Source of the DNA: an uncultured Ectothiorhodospiraceae bacterium
Lineage (GTDB): Bacteria; Pseudomonadota; Gammaproteobacteria; Nitrococcales; Nitrococcaceae
Assembly: GCA_913061005.1 (NCBI GenBank)
Contig: CAJXSH010000001.1
Coordinates: forward strand, 1-64,000
Direction: 5' to 3'
DNA length: 64,000 nt
The translations under genes were made by a program, and so were the position numbers. The notes beneath the pieces are model-generated. The model searched no databases, had not been told where the DNA came from, and was given only the letters and a program-made list of their open reading frames with translations. Positions within the stretch are counted from its first letter, which is position 1, and every line of letters starts with the position of its first letter. Below are positions 30,114 through 39,629 of the stretch, piece after piece.

Positions 30114-30797
30114 GTGGCGACGATTCTGCTGGTCGAAGACGAAGAAGCCATCCGCGAGATGGTGGCCATGGCGCTGGAGCGTGCCGGCTACCGGGTGCGG
30201 CACGCCGAGTCGGCCGAGGATGCCGATGCGGCCATGCGATTGAGCCAGCCGGATCTGGTGTTGCTCGACTGGATGCTCCCCGGTGAATCCGGCATCGATT
30301 TTGCGCGTCGGCTCAAACGCGACCGCGCGACCCGCGAAATCCCCATTATTCTTTTGACCGCCCGCGGCGAGGAGGGGGACCGTATCCGTGGACTGGATGC
30401 CGGCGCCGATGACTACGTCCCCAAGCCGTTTTCGCCACGCGAGCTGGTCGCGCGCATCAAGGCGGTGTTGCGGCGGGTCCAGCCCACGGCCGCGGACCAG
30501 CCGGTCGAGGTTCGCGGCCTGCGCCTGGACCCGGTCAGTCACCGGATCACCGGGCACGGGCAGGCCCTTGCCATGGGCCCGACGGAGTTTCGTCTGCTGC
30601 ATTTTCTCATGACCCACCCGGATCGCGTATTCAATCGTGCCCAGCTTCTCGATAATGTCTGGGGAGCGAATGTTTATGTCGAGGAGCGAACGGTCGATGT
30701 CCACGTCCGTCGATTGCGCAAGGCGCTGGCGATCAGCGGCCACGAAGATCTGGTGCAGACGGTTCGGGGCGCGGGCTACCGTTTCTCGGCCGAGTAG
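30114..30797 (+). CDS. phoB: Phosphate regulon response regulator PhoB
   Basis: A 227 aa OmpR-family regulator. The receiver domain (1-120) has acidic residues at 8-9, phospho-acceptor Asp52 in [11 protein letters not shown] and Lys104 in PKPFSPREL. The winged-helix DNA-binding domain (about 130-226) contains [19 protein letters not shown] and the overall sequence are distinctive for PhoB. The start is GTG at 30114. It is followed 12 nt later by phoR. Confidence 0.95.
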   Translation: MATILLVEDEEAIREMVAMALERAGYRVRHAESAEDADAAMRLSQPDLVLLDWMLPGESGIDFARRLKRDRATREIPIILLTARGEEGDRIRGLDAGADDYVPKPFSPRELVARIKAVLRRVQPTAADQPVEVRGLRLDPVSHRITGHGQALAMGPTEFRLLHFLMTHPDRVFNRAQLLDNVWGANVYVEERTVDVHVRRLRKALAISGHEDLVQTVRGAGYRFSAE

Positions 30798-30809
30798 GCA
30801 ACGGCACTG

Positions 30810-32126
30810 ATGGGTAACCCCTGGCCGGCGGCCCTGACCCGGACAGGCCTGAGCCTGGTGGCGGCGCTTCTGCTGGGGCTGGCGGTGGGCCGGCCCTGGC
30901 TGGTGCTGGCAGTGGCCGCACTGGCGCTGCTTGCCTTCAACCTGGTGCAGACCCACCGGCTCGAGCAGTGGCTGCGCCGTTCGAATCGGCAGCGGCCGCC
31001 AGCAGCCGAGGGCCTGTGGGGCGGCATTTTCTCGGCCATCGACCGGCGACAGTACCGGCGCCGTGGCCGGCTGCTGCGATTGCTTGACCTGCTGCAGCGG
31101 TTTCGCGAGAGCGTCAGCGCCATGCCCGACGGGGTGATCATGCTCGCCGGCGAGGGCGAGATGCAGTGGTGGAACCGCCTGGCCAGCCGCTACATGGGGC
31201 TTCGCTGGCCCCAGGACCGCGGCCAGCGCATCGCCAATCTACTCAGACATCCCGATTTTGCGGCTTTCCTTGGCCGGGGCGACTGGAATGCCGCGGTCAA
31301 GATTCCCTCGCCCCAGGACGCCGACCGAACCCTCGAGATCCGGATTGTCCCCTACGGCTCGGATCGTCAGCTGCTGCTTGCCCGGGATGTCTCGGAGCTG
31401 GACCGGCTCGAGACCATGCGGCGGGATTTTGTCGGCAACATCTCCCATGAGCTGAGAACGCCACTGACCGTGCTGCGCGGGATGTCCGAGCAGCTCAATG
31501 ACTCTGACGCGGCCGCGAGCGGCGAGCTGCAGCGGCCGCTGGCGCTGATGGAGCAGCAGGTGGGCCGCATGAGCCGGCTGGTGGACGATTTGCTGTTGCT
31601 CTCGCGGCTCGAGACCGAGAGCCCGCCGGTTGAGCCCGGGCCGGTGGTGGTGGCCGAGCTGCTGCGCGATGTCCAGGACGAGGCCAAGGCGCTCAGCGGC
31701 GGCGAACATACCATCACCCTGACCGCCGATGAGGCATTGCAGGTCGAGGGCGACCGGGACGAGCTGCGCAGCGCGTTTTCCAATCTGGTCAGCAACGCCG
31801 TGAAATACACCGAAGCCGGCGGGCGGATCGATATCCGCTGGTTCGAAGCGGCCGGCGCGGCGTGTGCGGCGGTGGCGGACACCGGCAAGGGCATTCCGGC
31901 CCATCATCTGCCCCGCCTGACCGAGCGGTTCTATCGTGTCGATGCCGGCCGGGCCAGTCGTGAGGGCGGGACAGGGCTGGGACTTGCCATCGTCAAGCAT
32001 GTCCTCTCCCGTCACGGGGCACGGCTTTCGGTGACCAGCGAGCAGGGTGTGGGCAGCACCTTCACGGCGGTGTTCCCGCACTACCAGCGGGTCAAGACGA
32101 CGACACCGGCGTCACAACCAGATTGA
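30810..32126 (+). CDS. phoR: Phosphate regulon sensor histidine kinase PhoR
   Basis: A 438 aa inner-membrane kinase. Two hydrophobic helices lie at the N-terminus (about residues 8-45). A basic linker and a PAS-type domain (about 95-195) follow. The HisKA motif NISHELRTPLTVLRGM has phosphorylated His213. The HATPase domain has N-box SNAVKYTEAGG, G1 DTGKGI and G2 GGTGLGLAIVKH. It senses PstSCAB/PhoU state rather than phosphate directly. It pairs with phoB and lies just before pstS. Confidence 0.95.
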   Translation: MGNPWPAALTRTGLSLVAALLLGLAVGRPWLVLAVAALALLAFNLVQTHRLEQWLRRSNRQRPPAAEGLWGGIFSAIDRRQYRRRGRLLRLLDLLQRFRESVSAMPDGVIMLAGEGEMQWWNRLASRYMGLRWPQDRGQRIANLLRHPDFAAFLGRGDWNAAVKIPSPQDADRTLEIRIVPYGSDRQLLLARDVSELDRLETMRRDFVGNISHELRTPLTVLRGMSEQLNDSDAAASGELQRPLALMEQQVGRMSRLVDDLLLLSRLETESPPVEPGPVVVAELLRDVQDEAKALSGGEHTITLTADEALQVEGDRDELRSAFSNLVSNAVKYTEAGGRIDIRWFEAAGAACAAVADTGKGIPAHHLPRLTERFYRVDAGRASREGGTGLGLAIVKHVLSRHGARLSVTSEQGVGSTFTAVFPHYQRVKTTTPASQPD

Positions 32127-32132
32127 TGAGAC

Positions 32133-32166
32133 GGGTCACAGTCCTGTCACATTTGTTCACTAATCT
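32133..32166 (+). promoter_or_regulatory. Pho box and -10 element of pstS
   Basis: Two 7 nt direct repeats in the 7-4-7 arrangement, GGGTCAC (32133-32139) and CTGTCAC (32144-32150), sit 10 bp upstream of a -10 TAATCT (32161-32166). This is the classical layout of a PhoB-activated promoter, where the Pho box replaces the -35. A third partial repeat (TTCAC, 32156-32160) follows. Confidence 0.72.
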
Positions 32167-32207
32167 CCTCTCCGCACTTACCTGAAGCACTAACGAGGAG
32201 ATTCCTC

Positions 32208-33224
32208 ATGACGACTTGGAAGACGACTGCCCTTGCCGTTGCTGCGGCCGTTGGCATGACCTCTGTTGCCGTAGCCCAGGAGCGCGAGCAGATTCGCATC
32301 GTGGGTTCCAGCACCGTTTACCCGTTTGCCAGCTATGTGGTCGAAGAGTTTGGTGCGACCACCAACTATCCCACCCCGGTCATCGAGTCCACCGGCTCGG
32401 GTGGCGGCATGCGCCTTTTCTGCGAGGGTGTCGGCGTCAGCACGCCGGACATCACCAACGCTTCGCGCCGCATGAAGCCGAGCGAGTTTGATCGCTGCAT
32501 GGAAAACGGGGTGACCGACATCACCGAGGCGACCATCGGCTACGACGGCATCGTCCTTGCCCAGAGCAACGACAACGACCCGCTTGAGCTGACTCGCGAG
32601 CAGATCATGCTGGCGGTTGCCGCACAGGTGCCGCAGAACGGCGAGATGGTGGACAACCCCTACACCAACTGGAGCGAGATCGATTCGAGCCTGCCCGATC
32701 GCGAGATCGAGGTCCTCGGACCGCCGACCACCTCGGGTACTCGGGATGCCTTCGAAGAGATGGTCATGGAAGAGTCCGCCGAGGGACTGGGTTTCCCTGA
32801 GGAATACACTGAAATCCGCGCCGACGGTGTCTACGTGGACTCGGGCGAGAACGATAACCTGATCGTCCAGCGGATTAACGAAAACGAGGACGCCATCGGT
32901 GTGTTCGGCTACGGGTTCCTGGTGGAGAACACCGACATCATCCAGGCGGCCACGATCGACGGCGTCGAGCCCACCCCGGAGACCATCGGCAGCGGTGAGT
33001 ATCCGGTCGCCCGGAGCCTGTGGTTCTACATCAAAGAGGCCCACGAGGGTGTGATCCCGGGCATTGACGAGTACGTCAGCCTGTTCATGGATCCCATCAT
33101 GATCGGCCAGGATGGTCTGCTCAAGGACGAGGGGCTCATCCCGCTGCCTTCCGATGCACTCGCCGAGTGGAGCGATCGCGTCGAGAACCGGGTCAACCTG
33201 CAGCGCAGCGACCTGGAAGGCTAA
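32208..33224 (+). CDS. pstS: Phosphate ABC transporter substrate-binding protein
   Basis: A 338 aa periplasmic phosphate-binding protein. The signal peptide MTTWKTTALAVAAAVGMTSVAVA is cleaved before QEREQ. The phosphate-binding motifs VGSSTVYPFA, ESTGSGGGMRLFCEG and PPTTSGTRDAF are clear. The mature protein is strongly acidic and has very few lysines (four in the whole sequence), a typical salt adaptation for a protein exposed to the medium. It is preceded by a Pho box, and two large inverted repeats lie after the stop. Confidence 0.93.
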   Translation: MTTWKTTALAVAAAVGMTSVAVAQEREQIRIVGSSTVYPFASYVVEEFGATTNYPTPVIESTGSGGGMRLFCEGVGVSTPDITNASRRMKPSEFDRCMENGVTDITEATIGYDGIVLAQSNDNDPLELTREQIMLAVAAQVPQNGEMVDNPYTNWSEIDSSLPDREIEVLGPPTTSGTRDAFEEMVMEESAEGLGFPEEYTEIRADGVYVDSGENDNLIVQRINENEDAIGVFGYGFLVENTDIIQAATIDGVEPTPETIGSGEYPVARSLWFYIKEAHEGVIPGIDEYVSLFMDPIMIGQDGLLKDEGLIPLPSDALAEWSDRVENRVNLQRSDLEG

Positions 33225-33232
33225 GGCTTGCG

Positions 33233-33256
33233 ATGCTCGTCGGGACCGGCGAGCAT
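33233..33256 (+). repeat. Inverted repeat after pstS
   Basis: ATGCTCG (33233-33239) pairs with CGAGCAT (33250-33256) around a 10 nt loop. It lies just downstream of the pstS stop and is the first of two hairpins in this gap. Confidence 0.6.
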
Positions 33257-33269
33257 TTGTAGCCTGAAA

Positions 33270-33301
33270 GTTGCCGTCCCCGGAATTCCGGGGGCGGCAA
33301 C
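33270..33301 (+). terminator. Large hairpin between pstS and pstC
   Basis: A 16 bp inverted repeat centred on GGAATTCC (one G-T pair, otherwise perfect) spans 33270-33301. Only a T/C-rich stretch follows, not a clean T run. It probably acts as a partial terminator or a 3' stabiliser, letting pstS be expressed far above pstCAB. Confidence 0.65.
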
Positions 33302-33335
33302 GTCTTCTTCACGAGCCGGGGATTGAGGTAGCAAC

Positions 33336-34583
33336 TTGGGCATTGGACTGACAACACTGTTGCTTTTGGCGGCGCTGGCGCCGCTGGGATTTCTGGCCTA
33401 TCGGCTGGGTCGGGGCAAGGCGCTGAGCGCCATGGCCGCCGGCATCAGCATGCATTCACGGCCCCAGCAGTATGGCTGGTATTCGGTGGTCTGGATGGGG
33501 CTGCCGGCCCTGGGTGTGGCCATCGCCGCCGGGCTGCTGAGCCTATTTGGTGTCATCTCGCCGGCGCGCGAGCTGGTGCTTATCGTCTCGCTGGCCATCG
33601 CCTTGCTGGGGTTGGCCCAGGGGCTTCGGGCGATCCGCCCGGAGGTGCGGGCGCGCAACGCCCTGGATGGTGTGATTCGCTGGCTGCTTTTAAGCGCCGC
33701 GTTGATTTCGATTGTCACTACCGTGGCGATCGTCCTGTCGATTCTGTTCGAGGCCATGCGGTTTTTCCGCGAGGTCAGTGTCTGGGAGTTTGTCACCGGC
33801 ACGGTCTGGTCGCCGGGGGATACCTTCCTCGAGGCCGCGGGCCGGGGTGACGAGGTTGGCGAGAACACCTCGTTTTTCGGTTCGGTGCCGTTGTTCGCCG
33901 GCACGTTCATGGTCACGGCCATTGCCATGGCCACCGCCCTGCCCATCGGGCTCTTGTCGGCGATTTTCATGAGCGAATACGCCTCGCACCGGCAGCGTGG
34001 TTTCGCCAAGCCCATCCTCGAGATCCTCGCGGGGATCCCGACGGTGGTCTATGGCTTTTTCGCCGCTATTACCGTTACCCCCATTATTGTCGATATCGCC
34101 GCGTTTTTCGGCCTGGATGCCTCGTACAGCAATATCCTCTCGCCGGGGATTGTCATGGGGATCATGATCATCCCCTTTATCTCGTCGTTGTCCGACGATG
34201 TGATCAACAGCATCCCTCAAAGCCTCCGGCAGGGCGCCTATGCGCTGGGGACCACCAAATCGGAAACCATCCAGAAGGTGATTCTCCCGGCGGCCCTGCC
34301 CGGGGTGATTTCGGCGTTCCTGCTCGGGGTCTCGCGGGCACTGGGTGAGACGATGATCGTGGTCATGGCCGCCGGGGTGCGACCCAACCTGACATGGAAC
34401 CCGCTGGAAGACATGACCACGGTGACGGTCAGCATCGTTTACTCGTTGACCGGCGATCTGGCCTTTGACAGCCCCCAGACGCTCTCGGCCTTTGCCCTTG
34501 GCCTGGTGCTTTTCATCGTCACCCTGTCGCTGAATCTGGTCTCGACCTATCTGGTCCGCCGGTTCAAACAAAAATACGACTGA
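33336..34583 (+). CDS. pstC: Phosphate ABC transporter permease PstC
   Basis: A 415 aa inner-membrane permease. An N-terminal pair of helices and an additional membrane region (about residues 1-130) precede the MetI-type domain (about 190-410). The EAA-like loop SLRQGAYALGTTKSETIQKVILPAALPG is conserved. The start is TTG at 33336 with TGAGG upstream. The protein is longer than E. coli PstC (319 aa), matching the long-form PstC of many halophilic and marine Gammaproteobacteria. Confidence 0.92.
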   Translation: MGIGLTTLLLLAALAPLGFLAYRLGRGKALSAMAAGISMHSRPQQYGWYSVVWMGLPALGVAIAAGLLSLFGVISPARELVLIVSLAIALLGLAQGLRAIRPEVRARNALDGVIRWLLLSAALISIVTTVAIVLSILFEAMRFFREVSVWEFVTGTVWSPGDTFLEAAGRGDEVGENTSFFGSVPLFAGTFMVTAIAMATALPIGLLSAIFMSEYASHRQRGFAKPILEILAGIPTVVYGFFAAITVTPIIVDIAAFFGLDASYSNILSPGIVMGIMIIPFISSLSDDVINSIPQSLRQGAYALGTTKSETIQKVILPAALPGVISAFLLGVSRALGETMIVVMAAGVRPNLTWNPLEDMTTVTVSIVYSLTGDLAFDSPQTLSAFALGLVLFIVTLSLNLVSTYLVRRFKQKYD

Positions 34584-34597
34584 ACGGATCACCCCGC

Positions 34598-35776
34598 ATG
34601 TCCACGACGCAAAGCAGACTGACCGGCTCGGCGAATGATCCGCGGATCAAGGCGCGGTACCGCAAAGAGAAACGCTTCAAGGCCTATACCATCGCGGCGC
34701 TTTTCACCGCGTTCGCCATCATCGTGGCGTTTTTCACCGATATCATCAGCCAGGGGTATACGGCCTTCTGGCGCGCCGAGGTCAACGTCACCCTCGACTA
34801 CAACGAGCGCGCCGAGCGCATCGGCCGTTTCGCCCTGGCGGAGGACATGCGCGATATCGCTTCGCGCGGCGCGGTCCGGTCCATTCCGCTCGAGATCAAG
34901 AACAACCCCGAGCTGGCCGGGACCACGCGCCAGACCTGGGTGCCGGCCTACAGCCGGATCGACCAGTACCTCAAAGGCCGTGAGGAGCTTCCGCCGGAGT
35001 TGGCCCGCCAGGTCGACGCGATGGTCGAGGCCGGGACGATCCGCTCGTCGTTCAACTGGGCGTTCTTTACTTCGGGTGATTCCAAGCTGCCGGAGCTGGC
35101 GGGCATCTTCTCGGCCGCGGTTGGCTCGGTTCTGGTGTTGTTCGTCACCCTGGTCTTTGCCTTTCCCATCGGCGTCATGTCGGCGATCTACCTCGAGGAA
35201 TTCGCCCCGGACAACAAGCTCACCCAGGCCATCGAGGTCAATATCAACAACCTGGCCGCGGTGCCTTCGATCATTTTCGGCCTGCTGGGGCTGGCGGTAT
35301 TCATCGGGACCTTCGGGGTGCCGCGGTCATCGGCGCTGGTCGGTGGCCTGACCCTGGGGTTGATGACCCTGCCGATCATCATCATCAGCACCCGGGCGGC
35401 GTTGCGGGCGGTGCCTGACCCAATCCGGCTGGGCGCCTTTGCCATGGGCTGCTCGCGCTGGCAGGTGGTGCGTGACCACGTCCTGCCGCTGTCACTGCCG
35501 GGGATTCTCACCGGCACCATCATCGGTCTGGCTCAGGCCATGGGCGAGACCGCGCCGCTGATCATCGTCGGCATGATCGCCTATATCCCGGATGCCCCCA
35601 GCAGCATCTTCGAGTCGGCCACGGTATTGCCGGCGCAGGTCTTTACCTGGGCCAGCGAACCCCGCAAGGCGTTTGTCGAGAAAACCGCCGCCGGGATCAT
35701 CGTTTTGCTGGCGATCCTTCTGACATTGAATGCGACCGCCGTTTTCCTGCGGCGCAAGTTTGAACGTCGCTGGTAG
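34598..35776 (+). CDS. pstA: Phosphate ABC transporter permease PstA
   Basis: A 392 aa permease. After an N-terminal cytoplasmic stretch and one helix (about residues 28-52), a soluble periplasmic insert (about 55-145) separates the first helix from the MetI domain. The permease loop [26 protein letters not shown] lies near residue 275. It follows pstC by 14 nt. Like PstC it is longer than the E. coli form, mainly through the periplasmic insert. Confidence 0.92.
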   Translation: MSTTQSRLTGSANDPRIKARYRKEKRFKAYTIAALFTAFAIIVAFFTDIISQGYTAFWRAEVNVTLDYNERAERIGRFALAEDMRDIASRGAVRSIPLEIKNNPELAGTTRQTWVPAYSRIDQYLKGREELPPELARQVDAMVEAGTIRSSFNWAFFTSGDSKLPELAGIFSAAVGSVLVLFVTLVFAFPIGVMSAIYLEEFAPDNKLTQAIEVNINNLAAVPSIIFGLLGLAVFIGTFGVPRSSALVGGLTLGLMTLPIIIISTRAALRAVPDPIRLGAFAMGCSRWQVVRDHVLPLSLPGILTGTIIGLAQAMGETAPLIIVGMIAYIPDAPSSIFESATVLPAQVFTWASEPRKAFVEKTAAGIIVLLAILLTLNATAVFLRRKFERRW

Positions 35777-35793
35777 CGATTGGCGAGGAAACC

Positions 35794-36648
35794 ATGGAAA
35801 CTGAACTGACGAACGATACGGCGACAGAGGCGCGGCAGACCATGACGCAGGGCGTCGACAACGACAACGGACCGTCGCAGAAAGAGCGACCGGAGGTGCG
35901 CATGCGCGCCCGGGACCTCAACCTGTGGTACGGCAGCACCCAGGCACTGCACGACATCAATCTGGATATGTACAGCCGCGAGGTCACCGCACTGATCGGC
36001 CCCTCGGGGTGTGGCAAGTCGACTTTTCTGCGGTGTCTCAATCGCATGAACGACCTGATCCCCGAGGTGCGCCTCGAGGGCCGGGTCGAGCTCGACGACG
36101 AGGACATTTACGATCATAGCGTCGATGTGGTGCAGCTGCGTACCCACGTGGGGATGGTGTTCCAGAAGCCCAATCCCTTTCCCAAGAGCATTTACGAGAA
36201 CATCGCCTACGCGCCGCGGCTGCATGGCACCGGGACATCACGCGCCGAGCTGGATGCCCTGGTGGAATCGTCGCTCAAGCGGGCCGGGCTGTGGAACGAG
36301 GTGGCCGACCGGTTGGACACCCCGGGGACCGAGCTCTCGGGTGGCCAGCAGCAGCGGCTTTGCATTGCCCGGGCCATCGCCGTGAACCCCGAGGTCATCC
36401 TCATGGACGAGCCGGCTTCGGCGCTCGATCCCCTGGCCACGGCGACGGTGGAGGAGCTGATCCACGAGCTCAAGGACAACTACACCATTGTCATCGTCAC
36501 CCATAATCTGCAGCAGGCGGCGCGGGTTGCGGGGTATACGGCGTTCTTCCACATGGGCAAGATCGTCGAGTTCAGCGATACGGATACGCTGTTTACCAAT
36601 CCGACGGAACAGCGCACCGAAGATTACATCACCGGCCGGTTTGGCTGA
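35794..36648 (+). CDS. pstB: Phosphate ABC transporter ATPase PstB
   Basis: A 284 aa cytoplasmic ATPase. An N-terminal acidic extension of about 35 residues precedes the ABC domain. Walker A is GPSGCGKST (residues 69-77), the signature is LSGGQQQRL, and Walker B is [13 protein letters not shown]. The PstB-specific phrase [14 protein letters not shown] follows Walker A. It lies 17 nt after pstA. Confidence 0.95.
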   Translation: METELTNDTATEARQTMTQGVDNDNGPSQKERPEVRMRARDLNLWYGSTQALHDINLDMYSREVTALIGPSGCGKSTFLRCLNRMNDLIPEVRLEGRVELDDEDIYDHSVDVVQLRTHVGMVFQKPNPFPKSIYENIAYAPRLHGTGTSRAELDALVESSLKRAGLWNEVADRLDTPGTELSGGQQQRLCIARAIAVNPEVILMDEPASALDPLATATVEELIHELKDNYTIVIVTHNLQQAARVAGYTAFFHMGKIVEFSDTDTLFTNPTEQRTEDYITGRFG

Positions 36649-36670
36649 GGCGACAGGAGCGCCACGCACC

Positions 36671-37393
36671 ATGGACACCAAGGGTTTCTCGCAGCATATC
36701 TCGCGGCAGTACAACGAGGATCTCGAGCAGATCATTACCCGGGTCATGACCATGGGTGGGCTTGTCGAGCAGCAGCTCGAAGCGGCGCTCGAAGCGCTGG
36801 TGGATGGGGATCAGGCCAAGGGCGAGCAGGTGGTCACCAGCGACTATCGGATCAATGCCATGGAGGTGGAGCTGGATGAGACCTGCACCACTGTGCTGGC
36901 CCGGCGCCAGCCGGCGGCCAGCGATCTGCGTTTGATCCTGGCGGTGATCAAGACCATCACCGATCTGGAGCGCATCGGCGATGAGGCCGAGCGGGTGGGG
37001 CGCATGGCGTTGCATCTGCTCGACGAGGACCGCCAACGAAGCCCCATGGCCGAGATCGCCGCGCTTGGCGAAAACGTCAAGGGCATGGTCCGGGGCGCGC
37101 TGGATGCCTTCACCCGCATGGATGCGGAACAGGCGGTGCGGGTGGCTCAAGAGGACATCAAGGCCGATGCCCAGTACGACTCGATCATCCGGCACCTGGT
37201 GAAATACCTCGAGGAAAACCCCAAGTCAGTCCCCCCGGTGCTGGACATCGTCTGGGCCACCCGATCGCTCGAGCGCATCGGGGACCGGTCACGCAATATC
37301 TGCGAGTACGTCATCTACTTTGTCCGCGGCAAGGATGTCCGGCACACGAGCTTTGAGCAGATGGCCGAGGAGGCCACCGGCGACCGACATTAA
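36671..37393 (+). CDS. phoU: Phosphate signalling regulator PhoU
   Basis: A 240 aa all-helical protein with two PhoU repeats (about residues 15-105 and 120-215), each with a metal-binding D/E-rich pattern ([15 protein letters not shown] and [17 protein letters not shown]). It links PstSCAB activity to PhoR and keeps the regulon off when phosphate is plentiful. The ATG at 36671 gives [15 protein letters not shown], the family N-terminus; the open frame further upstream overlaps pstB. It shares the palindromic TTAA with the convergent argF, where both stops are TAA. Confidence 0.95.
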   Translation: MDTKGFSQHISRQYNEDLEQIITRVMTMGGLVEQQLEAALEALVDGDQAKGEQVVTSDYRINAMEVELDETCTTVLARRQPAASDLRLILAVIKTITDLERIGDEAERVGRMALHLLDEDRQRSPMAEIAALGENVKGMVRGALDAFTRMDAEQAVRVAQEDIKADAQYDSIIRHLVKYLEENPKSVPPVLDIVWATRSLERIGDRSRNICEYVIYFVRGKDVRHTSFEQMAEEATGDRH

Positions 37394-38319
37394 TCGCCCC
37401 GCGGGGGCTCATCCGGCGCCAGCGATTCGGTGATCAGCCATTCGAGCAGCGCCTTTTGGGCGTGGAGGCGGTTTTCCGCCTCCTCCCAGACCACACTCTG
37501 GGGCCCGTCGATCACCTCTGCGGCCACTTCCTCGCCCCGATGGGCCGGGAGGCAGTGCATGAAAAGGGCGTCGGGTCCTGCCGCCGCCATGATGGTGCCG
37601 GTCACCTGATAGGGGGCGAACGCCGCGCGTCGGGCGGTTTCCTCATCCTCCATACCCATGCTCGCCCAGACGTCGGTGACGATCAGATCGGCACCGGCGG
37701 CGGCGCGGCCGGGATCGGTCTCGTGGCGGCTGCGCGGATAGGCATCCAGATCATCCGGGGCATAGCCGTGCGGGCAGCCGATGCGCAGATCGAACCCCAT
37801 GAGTTCGGCGGCCTGCATCCACGACCGGCACATGTTGTTGCCATCGCCCATCCAGGCCACGGTCCGGCCAGTGATCTCGCGGCGGTGGCTCTGCCAGGTC
37901 ATCAGATCGGCCAGCAGCTGACAGGGATGGTGGGCATCGGTCAGCCCGTTGATGACCGGCACCGAGGCGACGTCGGCAAATCGCTGCACGTTCTCATGGC
38001 CAAAGGTACGGATCATCACCGCGTCCACCATGCCCGAGAGCACACGGGCGGTATCCTCGATGGGCTCGCCCCGGCCCAACTGGCTGTCCGCCGGCGAGAG
38101 GAAGATCGCACTCCCGCCGAGCTGCGCCATACCGGCTTCGAACGACACCCGGGTGCGCGTCGAGGATTTCTCGAAGATCATCCCCAGCACCCGGCCCCGC
38201 AGGGGCTCATGGAGCGCGCCGTTGTAGTGGGCGGCTTTTAGCTCGGCGGCGCGCCGCAGGAGCCGTTCGAGCTCATCAGCGGTCAAGTCGGCCAGGGTAA
38301 GAAAATGACGCAGCGACAT
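37390..38319 (-). CDS. argF: Ornithine carbamoyltransferase
   Basis: Converts ornithine and carbamoyl phosphate to citrulline in arginine synthesis. The 309 aa enzyme has the carbamoyl phosphate motif [10 protein letters not shown] (STRTR at residues 53-57), the FGHEN and HPCQ motifs, and the ornithine loop HCLPAHRG. It lies 18 bp downstream of argD on the same strand, so argD-argF form one unit. It is convergent with phoU, with a 4 nt overlap. Confidence 0.95.
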   Translation of the reverse strand: MSLRHFLTLADLTADELERLLRRAAELKAAHYNGALHEPLRGRVLGMIFEKSSTRTRVSFEAGMAQLGGSAIFLSPADSQLGRGEPIEDTARVLSGMVDAVMIRTFGHENVQRFADVASVPVINGLTDAHHPCQLLADLMTWQSHRREITGRTVAWMGDGNNMCRSWMQAAELMGFDLRIGCPHGYAPDDLDAYPRSRHETDPGRAAAGADLIVTDVWASMGMEDEETARRAAFAPYQVTGTIMAAAGPDALFMHCLPAHRGEEVAAEVIDGPQSVVWEEAENRLHAQKALLEWLITESLAPDEPPRGD

Positions 38320-38337
38320 GGGTGGTTCCTGTAGCGT

Positions 38338-39540
38338 TCAGGCCGTGGCAGCCGGGCTGACCTGCGCGGTGGCGGTGGCAGCGATCAGGGGCGCTAGCCG
38401 GTCGACGATCCGGTCGGCCTCGGCGTCGCTGAGGATCATCGGTGGCAGTAAACGCACTACCGAGCCGGCGGTGACATTGATCAGCACGCCTTCATCCAGG
38501 GCCTGTCGCACCAGGGCGGGGCAGGGCTCGGCCAGTTCGATGCCGATCATCAATCCGCGGCCGCGGATGTCCACGATATGGGGGAGCCCATCGAGGGCCT
38601 GGGCAAATCCCCCGCGGATGCGGCTGCCCAGGGTCTCGGCCCGGGCCATCAGCCCTTCCTCGTTGATGGTATCGAGCACGGCCATGGCCGCCCGGGTGGC
38701 CAGGGGGTTGCCCCCAAAGGTGGTCCCGTGACTGCCCGGCCCCAGCACCCCGGCGGCGGCGCCGCCGGCCAGACAGGCGCCGATGGGGACACCGTTGGCA
38801 AGCGCCTTGGCCAGGGTGATGACATCCGGGCGCACATCATCGTGGTTGTGCCCGAACCAGTGCCCTGTACGGCCGACGCCGGCCTGCACCTCATCGAGCA
38901 TCAAAAGCCAGCCATGACGGTCGCAAAGCGCCCGCAGCCTGCTCAGGTAGCCATCATGGGGCACCACGATGCCGCCCTCGCCCTGGATGGGTTCGACGAA
39001 GACCGCCACGGTGTTGGTTGATGCCGCCTGTTCGATGGCGGGGATGTCGTCATAGGGCACGCGCACAAACCCACTCGGCAGTGGGCCGAAGCCCGTCTGG
39101 GCGCGGGTGTTGCCGGTGGCGGCGAGGGCCCCGAGGGTACGGCCGTGAAAGGCGTTTTCCGCCACCAGGATTTCGGGTTGGTCGACCCCCCGGTGGTGGC
39201 CATAGAGGCGGGCCAGCTTGATGGCCGCTTCGTTGGCTTCGGCGCCGCTATTGGCAAAGAACACCTGCTCGAGCCCTGACAACTGGGCCAATCGGTCACC
39301 CAGCGCCTGCTGATGGGGAATCTCGTAGAGGTTGGAGGTATGGACCAGGGTGTGGGCCTGTCCGGCCACGGCCTCGGCCACCGCGGGGTGAGCATGGCCA
39401 AGGTTGCAAACGGCAATGCCCGAGAGGGCGTCCAGATACTGTCGGCCGTCGGTGTCTTCGAGCCACGCACCCCGACCCCGCCGGAACGCCACCGGCAAAC
39501 GGGTATAGGTCGGCATCAGTGTCTGGGCGGTTGAAGACAT
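38338..39540 (-). CDS. argD: Acetylornithine aminotransferase
   Basis: PLP-dependent class III aminotransferase of arginine synthesis, possibly also acting in lysine synthesis. The 400 aa protein has NSGAEANEAAIKLAR near residue 98 and the PLP lysine at about residue 245 (ITLAKALANG). I chose the ATG at 39540 (MSSTAQTLMP); the frame extends to 39639 but that would cross the promoter at 39592-39620. argF follows. It is divergent from the PHP phosphatase gene. Confidence 0.93.
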   Translation of the reverse strand: MSSTAQTLMPTYTRLPVAFRRGRGAWLEDTDGRQYLDALSGIAVCNLGHAHPAVAEAVAGQAHTLVHTSNLYEIPHQQALGDRLAQLSGLEQVFFANSGAEANEAAIKLARLYGHHRGVDQPEILVAENAFHGRTLGALAATGNTRAQTGFGPLPSGFVRVPYDDIPAIEQAASTNTVAVFVEPIQGEGGIVVPHDGYLSRLRALCDRHGWLLMLDEVQAGVGRTGHWFGHNHDDVRPDVITLAKALANGVPIGACLAGGAAAGVLGPGSHGTTFGGNPLATRAAMAVLDTINEEGLMARAETLGSRIRGGFAQALDGLPHIVDIRGRGLMIGIELAEPCPALVRQALDEGVLINVTAGSVVRLLPPMILSDAEADRIVDRLAPLIAATATAQVSPAATA

Positions 39541-39565
39541 GCGGACAGCCTCTGAAAACACAAAC

Positions 39566-39582
39566 GGCAGCCTGCGGCTGCC
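39566..39582 (-). repeat. Perfect hairpin at the 5' end of the argD leader
   Basis: GGCAGCC and GGCTGCC form a 7 bp stem with a 3 nt loop. On the minus strand it begins about 3 nt after the predicted transcript start and is followed by a T-rich stretch (GTTTGTGTTTT). It may protect the 5' end or act as an attenuator. Confidence 0.5.
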
Positions 39583-39591
39583 GAGCATTCC

Positions 39592-39620
39592 ATTATAGGA
39601 TGGGGGCATTGCCGCCACAA
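39592..39620 (-). promoter_or_regulatory. Sigma-70 promoter for argD-argF
   Basis: On the minus strand a perfect -10 TATAAT (39592-39597) is preceded 17 bp upstream by TTGTGG (39615-39620). The predicted start near 39585 is about 45 nt before the argD ATG. Confidence 0.65.
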
Positions 39621-39629
39621 GCAACACCC

